A stretch of 64,000 nt of DNA, taken from Prorocentrum cordatum. Its lineage: Eukaryota > Sar > Dinophyceae > Prorocentrales > Prorocentraceae. Position numbers and translations under genes: made by a program. Below, piece by piece: positions 31,735 through 42,888 of this stretch. The notes under the pieces were generated by a model that saw only the letters and a program-made list of their open reading frames with translations, had not been told where the DNA came from and ran no database searches. Within the stretch, counting starts at the first letter, position 1; every line of letters begins with the position of its first letter. The stretch spans positions 224,501 through 288,500 of the forward strand of contig CAUYUJ010015281.1 in NCBI GenBank assembly GCA_963575745.1, in the 5' to 3' direction.

Positions 31735-32838
31735 GTCCTCCTCCTCATCCCCCTCCTCATCCCTCCTCCTCCTCCTCCTCCTCCTCCTCCTCTCTCCCCC
31801 GCCTCNNNNNNNNNNNNNNNNNNNNNNNNNNNNNNNNNNNNNNNNNNNNNNNNNNNNNNNNNNNNNNNNNNNNNNNNNNNNNNNNNNNNNNNNNNNNNNN
31901 NNNNNCTACTACGACTTCCCTCTCCTGCTGCCACCTCCGCATCCTCCTCATCCTCACCCTCGTCCTCCTCTCCTCCTCAACCTCCTCATTAATCCTCCTC
32001 CTGCTCATACATCTTCCTCCTCATACCTCCGACTATTCCTCCTCCTCCTCCTCCTCATGCTCTCCTCCCTTCCTCCTCCTCCCCTCATCTATCCTTCTTC
32101 TACTACTACTACTACTACTAATACTACTACTACTATACTTACCTACTACTATAGACTCCCTCTCCTGCTCCTCCTCCGCATCCTCCTCATCCTCACCCTC
32201 ATCTCCTCAGCCTCATCCTCCTCATCCTCCCCTGCTCATTAATCTTCTTCCTGCACCCTCGTCTATCCTCCTACTCCTCCGCCTCATGCTCCTCTCCTTC
32301 CTCCTCCTCCGCCTCAATCCTCTTCTTCTCACCCTCCTTCTCATCACTAATCGTCCTCCTCCCCGCCGCCTGCTCCACTCGTATCGGAGCGTCGGATCCT
32401 CTCCGCATCCGCCCCCGCTTCTCCTCCCTCCTCACTCTCGGCTCATTCTCCTCCTCCTCCTCCTCCTCCCTATCGCATACACCTCCTCTCCCGCCGTCGC
32501 CTCCAACTCCGCCTCATCCTCATCCTCCTCCTCCTCCTCCTCATCATCATCCTCCTCCTCTTCCTCCTCCTCCACCATCTTCTCCTCCTTCTCCTCCTCC
32601 TCCGTATCCTCAGTTTCTTCCTGATCCTTCTCCTCCTCCTCCTCCTCATCCTCTTCCTCCTCCTGCTCCTCCTCCTCCTCCTTCGTCGCGTCTTCCGACC
32701 ATGCACACGGATGGAAGGATCAGGCCACTCGAATCCCACTCGAAGATTCACCCTCCTCTTCTTCCTCCTCCTCCTCATCATCATCAGCATCATCAGCATC
32801 ATCATCAGCAGCATCATCAGCAGCATCATCAGCATCAG

Positions 32839-32912
<74 letters not shown>

Positions 32913-32990
32913 GTATCATCATTAGCATCATCATCATTCTCCTCATCCTCCTCATCCCCGTCGTCCTCCTCATTCTCCTCCTCCGTTTCC
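31735..32990. repeat. CTC/CAT compound microsatellite with assembly gap
   Basis: CTC units, an ACT tract (about 32100-32150), then CTC and a CAT block (32775-32935). Interrupted by 100 Ns. Confidence 0.95.
31806..31905. other. Assembly gap of 100 Ns
   Basis: Exactly 100 Ns inside the CTC repeat. True length is unknown, and the array is probably longer. Confidence 0.99.
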
Positions 32991-33795
32991 TCCTCGCTGC
33001 TTTGAAGACTCTCCAAGTAGCTCAGCACCCTGCCACCGTGACCAGTGGTCAGCTGATGTTGGATCGGCTGTGGCAGCTCTGGAGTCTAGTGTGCGAGGGC
33101 GCCAGGTCTAGGCATGTAGCTGTGTGGAGGCAGGTCAGGAGCATGTGTCGAGACGAGCCTGGGCCTGAATGTGTGTGGACCACCGCTCATCGCTCGCTCA
33201 GGGATGTGTTGTCGGTGCCCCCTCGTGACCCGTCTTGCTCGGCCAGTCCGATCCTGATGTCATCGGAGACAAATGGGCATATTATTTTGCGAAGCTAGGA
33301 GTCAGACATCACGTCGCTCTCCAGATTCTTACCAATGTACACAAGGTGCAGTTGCGAGATGTCAGACTTGAGGGAGGAGTTGTCTCGTGGATGGTGCAGG
33401 AAATGGCGGGGAGGGCTCAGTTGTTGCAGCCTCGGTCCGAAACCCCTCGGACGTTCAAGGCCGCGCCTGTCCCCCAGCTCTCCCCCACATCACGTTAATT
33501 CGTTTACTTCGCGCGTCTGGCAAACACTTTTTTGATCCGCGGGTCGAGAGCGAGCCTCTTCCGGTCGAAGCTAAGCGGGCCGCGCGAAGCTTGAATTAAC
33601 CAGAGATGGGGGAGGAAAAGTGGGGCGCAGCCTCAGAACGAGGCCGGCGCGTCTGGCAAGCACGCGCGCACGTCTAAATCTGATCGAGGACTTCAATCGG
33701 CAGCGCGTGAGCCGACGCCTCCGATGCAGGCGGCGGCTGACCGTTTTTTGTCCGACTCTCGCCCGAGACTTGGGCCTCCGCAGCGCTGCCATTAC
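32991..33795. other. No recognisable gene
   Basis: Ordinary-composition sequence with short frames only (for example 33235-33498, DKWAYYFAKLGVRHHVALQI), none matching a known domain. Confidence 0.35.
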
Positions 33796-33978
33796 GTCGG
33801 GCCTGTCCCCCTACAGGGGGATTTTCGACGAAAAATAAAACATACCCCCAAAATAAGCAAAACAAGTCCAAACATAGTCTGGGGGCCATGTTTGGCCTGT
33901 TGTTTGACCTTTTTGGAGCATTTTTGGGGTATGCTTTATTGCTCGTCAAAAACCCCCCCGTAGGGGGACACGCCCGAC
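33796..33978. mobile_element. MITE-like element, copy 2 (fuller)
   Basis: The left end GTCGGGCCTGTCCCCCTAC, then AGGGGGATTTTCGACGAA, is mirrored at the right by TTGCTCGTCAAAAACCCCCC, CGTAGGGGGACACGCCCGAC. Terminal inverted repeats are ~35-40 bp and the AT-rich non-coding core is ~100 bp. Paired with 6949-7108. Confidence 0.75.
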
Positions 33979-34458
33979 ATGACGCTGCCAGCTTTGGCGG
34001 CCGCCCTCGCGGGCGCGGCTGATGTCGAGCAGCGTGGCGACGGGGTTGCAGGCGCGGCCCCAGCCCTCGCGGAGGAGGAAGAGGCTGCCCCTGCTGACGG
34101 GGCGTTGGGCCTCATCCTTTCCGTGGGTCACCAGGCCGAGCGGTTCGGCTCGGATCTGTCTTGCATGCGGTGCGTATGTAGTTCGTGGCGGCAGGAACCC
34201 CGAAGCTCACACCTAAGGGATGCGGAGGGCATTCGGCGAATGCTTCCACTCGTCATAACGAGGAGGCCCAGATCAGCAGAGTGATGAAAGACCTTTATCC
34301 CCGCTCGGGGGCCCCACTTCCCCCGGAGTAATCGGGCCCCGCGGGGGGTACTAAGTTGGGCGAGAACTGTGAGCGGAGGCACTCACCTCTGCACAGCGTC
34401 TGTCGTTTCCCTCTGCTGGGGCGCGCATAGGGATCGGCTGCGCCTTCAATCTCTCGGG
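33979..34458. other. No recognisable gene
   Basis: GC-rich Ala/Glu-rich frames without motifs. A short CTC tract (34459-34492) follows and abuts the LINE 3' end. Confidence 0.4.
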
Positions 34459-34575
34459 ACATCCTCCTCCTCCTCCTGCTCTTGCTCCTCATTTTTTTGG
34501 CCCTCAGACCAATGCCTCAGAACATCAGTGCCTGACCTGCAAACCAAGACACATCTGCAAGCCAGCAAATCTCAA

Positions 34576-35763
34576 TCAGGCTGAAATGTCAAGGCAATAG
34601 TTCACCTCAACAATCACCCCCACCTTATCGGGATGACGCCCAATCGAGACTCGCTTCCAATTCTTCACTCCCGTGACAGCCGGGGTGCCACAGTTACGGC
34701 CCAAACCTTCGACCTGGGCCCCAGAACTGTAGAACTTGCAGTGCATACACACAAAAAGGGAGTTGCTGTCTGAACAGTACAGTGCGATCACACGATGGCC
34801 AAGGCGCTCCAATACCACAGAGTCTACACGACTGTGCCCTGAGCACCCTGACTTTCTTGGCATCTCGACCGCCAGAGAACCTCTCAGGCAGACGCGACAC
34901 CTCCAGACCTTGGACATGTACTCCCATGAGTGCTGCTGTCGAGGGGCCACAGGGGCAGGGGGAGGATAAACGCGCCCCACACCCAAGAACTCCACGCGAG
35001 GCCAAAGAGGAAGCCCAGTAGCACCCAAGGACAGTACGGCTTTCGAAACACGAATTGCCCAATCAAGCTCCTCAAAGAGCCTAGCATCGAAAACGGGGTG
35101 CCTCGAAACCGCTCTTTTGGCCCAGCATCCGCCAAATCATTGCCCAACCTGCAGAAGCGCTCCACAGCGGAACTATTCGGCTCATCGGGGTTTCTGCGAG
35201 CGTCAACTTTGGCTAACGACCGCAAACGGCGGTCACCGAATGCCAGCCCTTGAAGCAACAAGCCCGAGTACACATGCTTGGGAGACCTGCAGGAATCGAG
35301 ACATTGGGAAAAACTGGGTCACAACATTGCTACCGTCACTGTATGCATCAGTTTTACTCGGAAACACCATGCCCATTCCACAGGACGCCGAGAACTCCGC
35401 GGCTTGCGGAGACTGCACGTAAGGTGGCCAAACAGGCGCGGACACTTCACATAAAGCCTCCGCCTGAGAATTAACCATCACCACACACCAAGCACTACGC
35501 GAAAGCTCGGCCACAGGGTGGCGAATACACGAGCCATCGACAAACAACGAGCCCCAGACCCCAAGCTCAGGAGAGGTGTTAGTTGGCATCGAGTCACCAG
35601 GAACGGCGATCTGAGAAACATGCCAGTTGACCAAGAATTGCCCACTATTAGCAGGACGAGGGAAATAGTCTCCTGGATGACAGAACGCACCATACACCCA
35701 AAGAGGCCACTCATAACCCTCATCGTCAACACGCAGCGCAGCCGACAGTATATCAGAGTCCAC
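34576..35763 (-). pseudogene. LINE RNase H and C-terminal zinc ribbon
   Basis: 35763-35233 has WGSLFVDGSCIRHPVAELSR (Asp76) and QSPQAAEFSASCGM (Glu123), the first two RNase H motifs. After a shift, 35273-34884 has LAKVDARRNPDEP and FCRLGNDLADAGPKERF (His-like loop replaced, final Asp present). A third frame, 35028-34576, gives WRCRVCLRGSLAVEMPRKSG, LGHRVIALYCSDS, VCMHCKFYSSG and WKRVSIGRHPDKVG, a CxxC...C..CxxC tail. At least two shifts. Between RT and RNase H (35764-36460) lies a connecting region (WSKELWLRQTKAFDGALSLQ). Confidence 0.6.
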
Positions 35764-36460
35764 CGCCTGCTCACGAACATCACTGCAAGCGGGGCATTCC
35801 CATAGCCGATGCCAGATCGCGCCCTGGGCTCCTTGACAGAACAGACACTAATCTGAAATGTCGTAGCCTGCTAATCTGGCACTGCTGGCCGCCCAGATCG
35901 CGTTGCAGGCCAGCGCTCTCACAGTGGCTTTGCCCATGCAAGAAAACTTCTTGGAACGCAATCTGGATTGAACAATGCCCCAACAAAGTCGGTGCCGGAC
36001 CCCCAGCTTCTCACCCGAGGCCCCCTCGAGGCCTCAAAAATTCGACGCTCCCCCCAGGAGAGCCACCAACTTGGGGGGAAACAACATGAACGAAACCTCC
36101 TCACCCATACCATTGATAAGAGCCGACACAGGCCCCCTCACATTGGCCCAGGACCAGTCACCCCTCGCAAAACAAACCTCCCACGAGCTCCTCATCCCCT
36201 GCAAGGATAAGGCCCCATCAAAAGCTTTGGTCTGCCGTAACCAAAGCTCCTTCGACCACCTAACCAGCGGCGCAACAGCAGCGCGCCATGGAGGGCCGCC
36301 CTCCAAAAGAGAGAGGATAGTGAGAGACCTGTGCTGAGATTTGGGAGAAACAGTCGACATGTCCTTGCTCGTATATGCACGAAGCTCCGCATCGGGAGCC
36401 CCGCAAACTCCACGGCCGCACGTCGCGCCCGCCAGCGGGCCCGACGCAATTATTTTTTTT

Positions 36461-38014
36461 TCACCGCGGCCCTTCCCAGAACTTTCTTGCGCCTGCCAAG
36501 GCGACGACAATTCCGAGAAAAAACAACACAACAAAACAAAACAAAACAAAAAAAGGCGACCTGGCGAACTTACATTTTCCTGGCTTTACCCTTTGTGAAG
36601 CCTGGGGCCGTCGTGCGCAATGGCCTTCCCGCCGTATAATCAACTCCCAGGTTAACAATCGAGGAAGAGGGCTTGCCGCACAGCTCACCCAGTTGTTCTT
36701 CCAATGCAGGGCAATTGCACGATGGCTGCGCACGCAGCCCACCTTGTCGAGGGCAAGCTTGCAACCTAAGGCTGTAATAACTGCTGCGCGATGCAGACTC
36801 TTAGAAGCTGCAACCAACGAGTCGACCACTTCCGTGGCTGTGCCCGTGTGAGACAAGCCCGCGTCGCCCACATAGGCATCGAAGTCGGCGCCGCGCGACA
36901 TGACCACCCTGTCGAAGGACTCAAGGGCGAAAGCTCTGATAAACGAAGTGGCCATGGAGCGCCCCGCGATGACTCCCGAGACGACCCAGAACGGCCCCTC
37001 GACGATGCCTCCTAGATTCAGAAAGCGACACGACTTGTAGGCCGCAGTACACACCCTGAACACAGAGGGGGGAAAATCCAAATTGACACATTGATCCTCT
37101 AAATACTTAAGCGACATGTTTCCACAGTGCTTCTGAAGGTCGCGAAACACCAAGCCCGAGACCCACCCTTTGGAGGTTCCAGTCTCAGCCCGAAAACTTT
37201 GCCTCCAAACAACGTCCGCAGCCCCTCTGTTGGCTCCCGCAGCCCAGTAGGGCCCGGCAAAACGCTTTTCCCAAGCTGAAGCCACGGACCTCCTGCCTCG
37301 GCACCAAAGTCTATACCACGAAACAAAAACCCTCATGGGCCTAAAGCCTCCAGTGGGCTTGGGCAAAGGGGCCAGCAAAACAATACTCATCTGCATAGGC
37401 AACCTTCCAGTGGCTTCCATGACCAGAAAGAGACCAGCCAGGGCCTCAAGCGCCTCGTCCGAGAGAAAACTGAAATGGCGCAAATGGAAGCCGTCCACTG
37501 AGACAGCGCTGCCAACACGGTATTTCTTGCTGAGCTGCCTCAACTCAGCAGGAGAGAAACGCGGCAAATAAGGCATGAGCTCAACAGGTCCTTGGGGGGG
37601 GGGGCCCGAACTTTCGCCCCACCACGACTGAAAGCGAGCGCCTTCAGCCTTGAGCAGGGAGCGTGGGTCCGCTCTGACCTCCCCAAGGGCAGACAAAGTG
37701 GTCGTCGGAGCCCATGGCGACGGGCCCCGAAGCAACAAATGCGCCTTCCTTCCTCCCTTGTCCAATCCTTCCCTGGCGGAATCCTGCCAACTAGACTCAT
37801 TTGCCCTGAGGTGCCCCCTTCGAGCCCCCTCTAAGCCTGGGCTGAGATCTCCAAGCAGCACATCCAGCGCCTGAGCAGAAGCGCACAAGGTTGAGGCTCC
37901 CCAGACCTTGGAGAGAACGTCGCCGGCTAGATCACCAGCGCGCCGAAAACACCTCAGGATGCTTGCGCTGAGCTGTTCGAGCAGTGGCAGGCGGCGGAAG
38001 AAGACTGTGAGCAA
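36461..38014 (-). pseudogene. LINE reverse transcriptase with degenerate active site
   Basis: VSVDGFHLRHFSFLSDEALE, LLAPLPKPTGGFRPMRVFVS and WYRLWCRGRR (fingers), AGANRGAADVVWRQSF, FRDLQKHCGNMSLKYLE (motif A), VSGVIAGRSMATSFIRAFAL (motif B) and FDAYVGDAGLSHTG (motif C). The usual YVDD is YVGD, losing one of two metal-binding aspartates. Near its end the frame crosses an 81-bp stretch (36493-36573) with GTAAGT, a T-rich tract and CAG, which resembles an intron, and then stops at the A9 run (36450-36458 region). Confidence 0.65.
36493..36573 (-). other. Intron-like 81-bp segment in the LINE RT
   Basis: Minus strand: AAAAT|GTAAGTTCGCC, then a (TTTTG)n tract, then CCTTGGCAG|GCGCAAG. The borders and pyrimidine tract match a spliceosomal intron. 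Its length is a multiple of three without a stop, so coding potential cannot decide. Confidence 0.3.
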
Positions 38015-39191
38015 TCGCCGCCACCTGCGGCTTCTGACATTCCAGCTCCGACTTCAGAGCCCTGACCTGCGCGTCTAGCCACTTGAGCCCTCGAACGACG
38101 GGGTCCTCGGGGTGCGCCAGGGCCTTGAACAGAAGCTTCCGGAACGTCGAAGGAGGTTCCCCCCTGGCCCCATAAACAGGAAGGCCCCCCCGCAAGGCGA
38201 GAGCCTTCAGGTGCATCAAGTGCGCAGGAAACCTGAGCATCACAGGACGATGTGGGTTCAAACCCGCGCCGCGCACAACCGAAACCTGCTCGAGCCCTTT
38301 CGAGAGCCTGTTGGACACGACAAAATAGTCAAACCGCGAAGGCTCCCCAGGGAAATGAGCATTACCTCCCGCGCAAATCAGTTGTCCGCCCACCTGTTTG
38401 GCAAACCCTAAGCCTTCTAAAGCATCGGGCCCGAAGTTGAAGTCGCCCCCGATGATGCACTCCTCCTCCTGACTAATAAGAAAGGCTCCCAGTGAAGTCC
38501 GGCTCTTGCCATTGTGCTCGTCCACGCCTACACTGCGCTGCAAGTAGAGCGGGCGCAATAAAAATGAAGGGATCGCTGGTGAATGAACCTTGCAAACAAA
38601 GCTGCGCCCAGCCTCGCCCTCAAACTCTGGAACGTCAATCACGCCGAGCCACGAACGTGCGAAGACAGCAACCCCACAACTGCCACCTCCCTGCGAGCCT
38701 GGAATGCCAGGCTGCCACATGGACTTCCATCCTGCTCGAAGCAGAGCGCCTGGCGCTCTCTGAATTTGCCCCTGGTCACGTAAACGGTGTTCTTGGCATG
38801 AGATTATGTGCGCCGTCGCCCGAGAGTCTACCAAGATTTCCTTCATGGTACCCCACGTGTTACAGTTGACCGTCCAGACTTCCAAGGCAACCGACTGCGC
38901 CTCTCCCAGGCCGACCCTAGAGACCGACACCAACACTTCATCAGAGGAATGAGAGGAGGTCTGATGGGGCACTAAAGGAACCTGTTGAGAGTCGAGCTCC
39001 GAATTCCCAAGACAACCGCAGCATTCCCGTTTCAGCCTCCTGAGGGTAGCCCATGTGAGAAACGATATAGGCCCAGCTCGGGGCAATTTAAACATCGTGA
39101 ACAAACTGCGAACACTAGCGTCTAATTCAGCAAAAGCCCTGGCCTCTGAATGCCAAGCTACACGTACATCAACAGACATGGACTCACTCAC
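37932..39191 (-). pseudogene. LINE ORF2 N-terminus: APE-type endonuclease (EEP)
   Basis: About 419 residues. The first ATG is near 39180, ten nucleotides after the ORF1 stop. EEP motifs in order are LEVWTVNCNTWGTMKEIL, AHIISCQEHRLRD, GWKSMWQPGIPGSQGGGSCG, ECIIGGDFNFGPDALEGLGF, PSRFDYFVVSNRLSKGL and GAGLNPHRPVMLRF. These cover the catalytic Glu, the DFN and the final His, so the domain looks intact. It nicks target DNA to prime reverse transcription. It is separated from RT by a frameshift within 37932-38014. Confidence 0.7.
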
Positions 39192-40567
39192 TGAAAATTC
39201 ATGGGTTGACCCCCCCCCCCCCTTTGCCAGAGGGGGGGGGGGGGGGGATTCGAAGCCAGCTCAGCCGCGACTTGGTCGCGAATGTCAGGCTCTGCAGGGG
39301 GCTCTTGTTGGCGAACATCTGGAGAGGCTGAAGCAGAAGAACCACCCTGCCCTCCTCCAGCACGAACCCCTCCACACTCCTGACCTCCGCCAGCAGCCGA
39401 TTGACCGCTATCCCCAGTCTTACGCTTCTTCTGTAACCGAGACAAATGCTCGTTATGGGCTTTCTTTGCATCCTCGTACTTCTTGATGGCCTCCTGGAAC
39501 AGAGATTTAGCAACGTCGCGTACCTTTCCAGAAAGCTCATCACGACGAGTCTGAATGTGATCCATGGCTTCACTCGACAGCTAATACTCTTCCGCATCCT
39601 CTTCAAACAGGTCGGAATTGATAAGCTGGTCGGTCGCCACCTTCACACCACAAAGATCATTGAGAGAAATAGCTGCCGTCGATGTCTGAGCTGTCGGGGC
39701 AGGCTGAAGTTATGTGACCATTTGCTTGTACTCAGCACCCGCTCTGATCAACTCTTCGTGCATCTCGGACACGTTCTGCCTCTGCGCCTCAACTTCCGAC
39801 CGCCAGTTCGTAAGCTTAGTAAACTCGGTCTTGAGATTCTTTTCAATCCTCCGAACTTTGGCATGCGCTTGCTGCACACGCTGTTGAGGACTGACTTCGG
39901 GAGGGTGCTCAGAGCGTTCCAAGGCCAGCGCAAGTTGCTTGTACTTCTGCGCCTGCTCGGAATCACCTGCCTTCGAATGAAGTGCGGCCAGTTGATGGGC
40001 CTCTGAAACAGATAGCTTCGGCACCTCACCCACTGGAAGAGGAACTGGTCCGTCCTCAAGTGTATGTGTAGCCGTCCCCGTCGTCGTAGAGGAATCCCAG
40101 CCCTTGTCTTTGCCGAACCCGAATCCTTTGCCCTTGCCGTGCTTGCCGCCACCCTTGGACGTGCCCGTGTAGATGTAGCGAACGCTCTCGCCGGAACTGC
40201 CCCAATTGGATGAATCCGAATCGCCCCAGACACCTCCAGCAGGTTGGGCAACGGCTTCACGTACACGCGGAAGGGGCGAATAGCAGTGCTTGCACAAGTT
40301 GAAATAGGGATGGTTACGCTTGCATCCACAAGTGGGGCAGACCACCTTGGCCTGGTTTGAGCCAACAGCATCGGAACCCTGCTGGCGCCACGGAGGGTCA
40401 GCCCACCCACCACCGCCAGAACAAGCACCCCCACCCCGCGAAGAAGGGCTGGGCCCCATCGGCCGGGTGTAGGCAGCGAACGTAAAAGAGGAATGCTGCA
40501 CAGCGGGCAATGCCCGCACAGTAACGAAACTGCTGAGAGCGTGGGGCCGCAATCCCCAATGCCACAA
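39188..40567 (-). pseudogene. LINE ORF1 (zinc finger plus coiled coil), two in-frame stops
   Basis: One reading frame from about 40567 to 39188 is broken only by TAA (39712-39710) and TAG (near 39581). The N-terminal part is Gly/Ser-rich. Then VVCPTCGCKRNHPYFNLC and KHC give CX2CX11CX2C (residues 77-95), followed by Gly/Lys-rich KGGGKHGKGKGFGFGKDKG. A long helical stretch follows (QRVQQAHAKVRRIEKNLKTE and EAQRQNVSEMHEELI), then KKYEDAKKAHNEHLSRLQKK. This layout suits an RNA-binding ORF1 nucleoprotein. Start choice is uncertain because the open frame runs almost up to the leader stack. Confidence 0.6.
39210..39247. repeat. C13/G16 homopolymer inverted repeat at the ORF1-ORF2 junction
   Basis: Thirteen Cs, a 9-nt spacer and sixteen Gs. 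It can form a hairpin or G-quadruplex and lies 19 nt before the ORF1 stop, which overlaps the start of the endonuclease frame. The ORF2 frame is also open upstream into the G-run, so slippage there could fuse the two. Confidence 0.85.
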
Positions 40568-40579
40568 AAAACTCTAAGT

Positions 40580-40635
40580 CCTGAGCCACCGCTACGGACT
40601 TGAGCCAAAATGGCTTGAGCCAAAATGGCTACGGA
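40580..40635 (-). other. Stack of three DinoSL relics at the LINE 5' end
   Basis: 40635-40614 is a complete 22-nt leader. 40613-40599 is CCATTTTGGCTCAAG, a leader lacking its first 7 bases. 40598-40580 is TCCGTAGCGGTGGCTCAGG, a decayed leader with an altered middle. Leaders stacked head to tail indicate repeated rounds of trans-splicing, reverse transcription and re-insertion. Confidence 0.85.
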
Positions 40636-40651
40636 CTCTTTTTCTCGTGCC

Positions 40652-40653
40652 CC

Positions 40654-40703
<50 letters not shown>

Positions 40704-42030
40704 ATCATCAGCAGCATCATCCTCATCATCAGCATCATCATCATAATCATCATCAGCATCATCATCAGCATCATCATCCTTATCATCATCTTCATCAGCA
40801 TCATCATCATCAGCATCATCAGCATCATGTTCATCATCAGCATCAGCATCATCATCATCATCATAAGCATCAGCATCATCAGTATCATCATCATCATCAT
40901 CATCATCATGATCAGCATCACCATCAGCATAATCATCATCATCAGTATCATCATCATTATCATCATCAGCAACATTACCATCGTCATCATCATCGTCATC
41001 ATCGGCATCATCATCAACATCATCAACATCAGCATCAGCACCATCACCATCAGCATCGTGAGCAGCATCATGATCAAGAGCATCAGCATCATCATCATCA
41101 TCATCAGCATCATCATCATGAGCAGCGTCATCATCAGCATCATCGTCATCATCGTCATCATCAGCATCATCAGCATCAGCATCAACACCGTCATGAACAG
41201 CAGCATCATCATGAGCAGCAGCATCATCACGAGCCTTATCATCATCATCAGCAGCAGCATCATCATCGTCATCAGCATCATCATCATGAGCATCATCATC
41301 ACCACCACCATCATCATCATCACCATCATCTTCACCATCAGCATAATCATCAGCATCAACGTCATCATCATCATCACCATCGTCATCACCAGCATCATCA
41401 TCCTAATCAACGCCATCATCACCATCGTCATCATCTTCATCATCTTCACCATCAATGCCATCATCATCATCATAATCATCAGCATCATAATCAGCATCAT
41501 CATCAGTATCATCATCATCCGCATCAGCATCGTTATCATCAGCATCATCGCCAGCATCAGCAGAATCAGCATCATCAACATCAGCATCAACACCATCATC
41601 ATCAGCATCATCAGCAGCAGCACCGGCATCATCAAGAGCAGAATCACCATCATCATCGGCGTCATTAGCTTCATCATCACCACCGTCATCATCAGTATCA
41701 TCATCACCATCACCACCATCATCCTCATCATCAGCATACTCATCACCAATATCATCATCACCAGCATCATCACCAGCATCATCATCAGTATCAGCATCAG
41801 CATCGTCAGCATCACCATCAGCAATAGCATCATCAACATCAACATCAACATCAACATCATCATCATCATCAGCATCACCATCATCATCATCATCATCATC
41901 ACCAGCATCATCATAGTCATCATCACCATCATCATCAGCATCATCATCAGCATCACCACCATCAGCATCATTAGCATCAGCATCATCATCAGCATCATCA
42001 TCGTCATCATCATTATCATCGTCGTCATCA
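40652..42030. repeat. 1.4-kb CAT microsatellite with CAG/ACC/GTC interruptions
   Basis: Near-continuous CAT units, open in several frames (His/Ile/Met-rich artefacts). Adjoins the DinoSL-bearing 5' end of the LINE. Confidence 0.95.
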
Positions 42031-42888
42031 TGTCCCTCTCCTCCTCCTCCTGCTGCTCCTCGTGCTCCCTCTTCCTCTCACAAGTGTTCCCTGAATGATT
42101 TCCACCACGGCTGGGGGAGCACATAGTCCAACAGCCTGGTGAAACTCAAGCACACCGTTCGGCCATCTTGGCGTTCCCAGACAGGCAGGGGGCGGCGGTG
42201 ACTCGCCGTCGGAATCTCCGATGGTCGAGGCCGCCTGAAAGTCAAACGACGCAATCCGATCGAGGCAAGCAAGCAAGAGATGCTAAAGCGGAGGCGTGGA
42301 CATCCAGAGGCGTCGGCGCCTAGGGGGCTGCGGCGAACGACCACCTTCTTGGACTCGTCCTCAGATATCACCTCGCCCTGCGGTGCGACGCGGGGGGCAG
42401 CCCACACGCCGGGGCCCAGAGCGCTACACCATCCACACGGGGAGAGCAGCGGCAGCGCCGGACCTACCTCTCCGCGGGTGGGGGCAATCGGACGTCGCAG
42501 GCAGCATACGATCCAGGCCGCAGCCTGACTCCGCTTCCAACGAGGTCGCAAGCATGTCGTAGGATGGCCGGCTCGTGCCTTGCCATCGCTCGGACGGCCC
42601 TTCCCCGCGCATCAGTCGGCGTCGTGCGTCTTTTTGTGTCGCAGGATGGTCCCGGATGCTCCTCGATGGTCCTCGCCGAGAAAAGATGCGCACGTCCGAG
42701 CGATGCCAGGGGGGTGCCCGCCCCTGGTATTTGGTCGCTGCCAGTCCCTGCCTAGGTGCGACCACCCCCCCAGCGAGCCGCAGCGAGCACTTGGCGTGCC
42801 AGAGCAATGCATCTCCGCGCGGTGCGGGGAGGGCCTGCACGAGGGAGGGCGAAAAGGGGGGCGGGGAGGCGGGCGGGAGCGAGGGCCA
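42031..42888. other. No recognisable gene
   Basis: Ends of the CAT array, then GC-rich sequence with compositional frames only. Confidence 0.4.

Larger units (their letters stand above)
27650..31735 (+). mobile_element. LINE with RT, RNase H and C-terminal zinc tail, CTC/CAT arrays on both sides
   Basis: Plus-strand order is pre-RT segment, RT, helical region, RNase H, CxxC tail. No endonuclease domain is visible upstream, so the copy is 5'-truncated or its endonuclease is lost in the repeat. Arrays at 25440-27595 and 31735-32990 suggest insertion into one ancestral array. No DinoSL and no clear poly(A) are seen. Confidence 0.6.
34493..40635 (-). mobile_element. Nearly full-length APE-type LINE bounded by DinoSL relics and a short A-tail
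   Basis: Minus-strand order is DinoSL stack (40635-40580), ORF1 with zinc finger and coiled coil, EEP endonuclease, RT, RNase H, zinc-ribbon tail, then a 7-A run (34493-34499) that abuts a GAG/CTC tract. On the 5' side the leader stack lies 17 bp from a CAT array. At 6.1 kb it has every part expected of an autonomous RNase H-encoding LINE. It is inactive as it stands: two stops in ORF1, several shifts, and YVGD instead of YVDD at the RT active site. Confidence 0.8.

Noticed and set aside
40592-42124. A 510-residue Met/Leu-rich frame and 347-residue His-rich frame over 40.6-42.1 kb
   Set aside because: Trinucleotide-repeat artefacts of the CAT array; no non-repeat protein segment is included.
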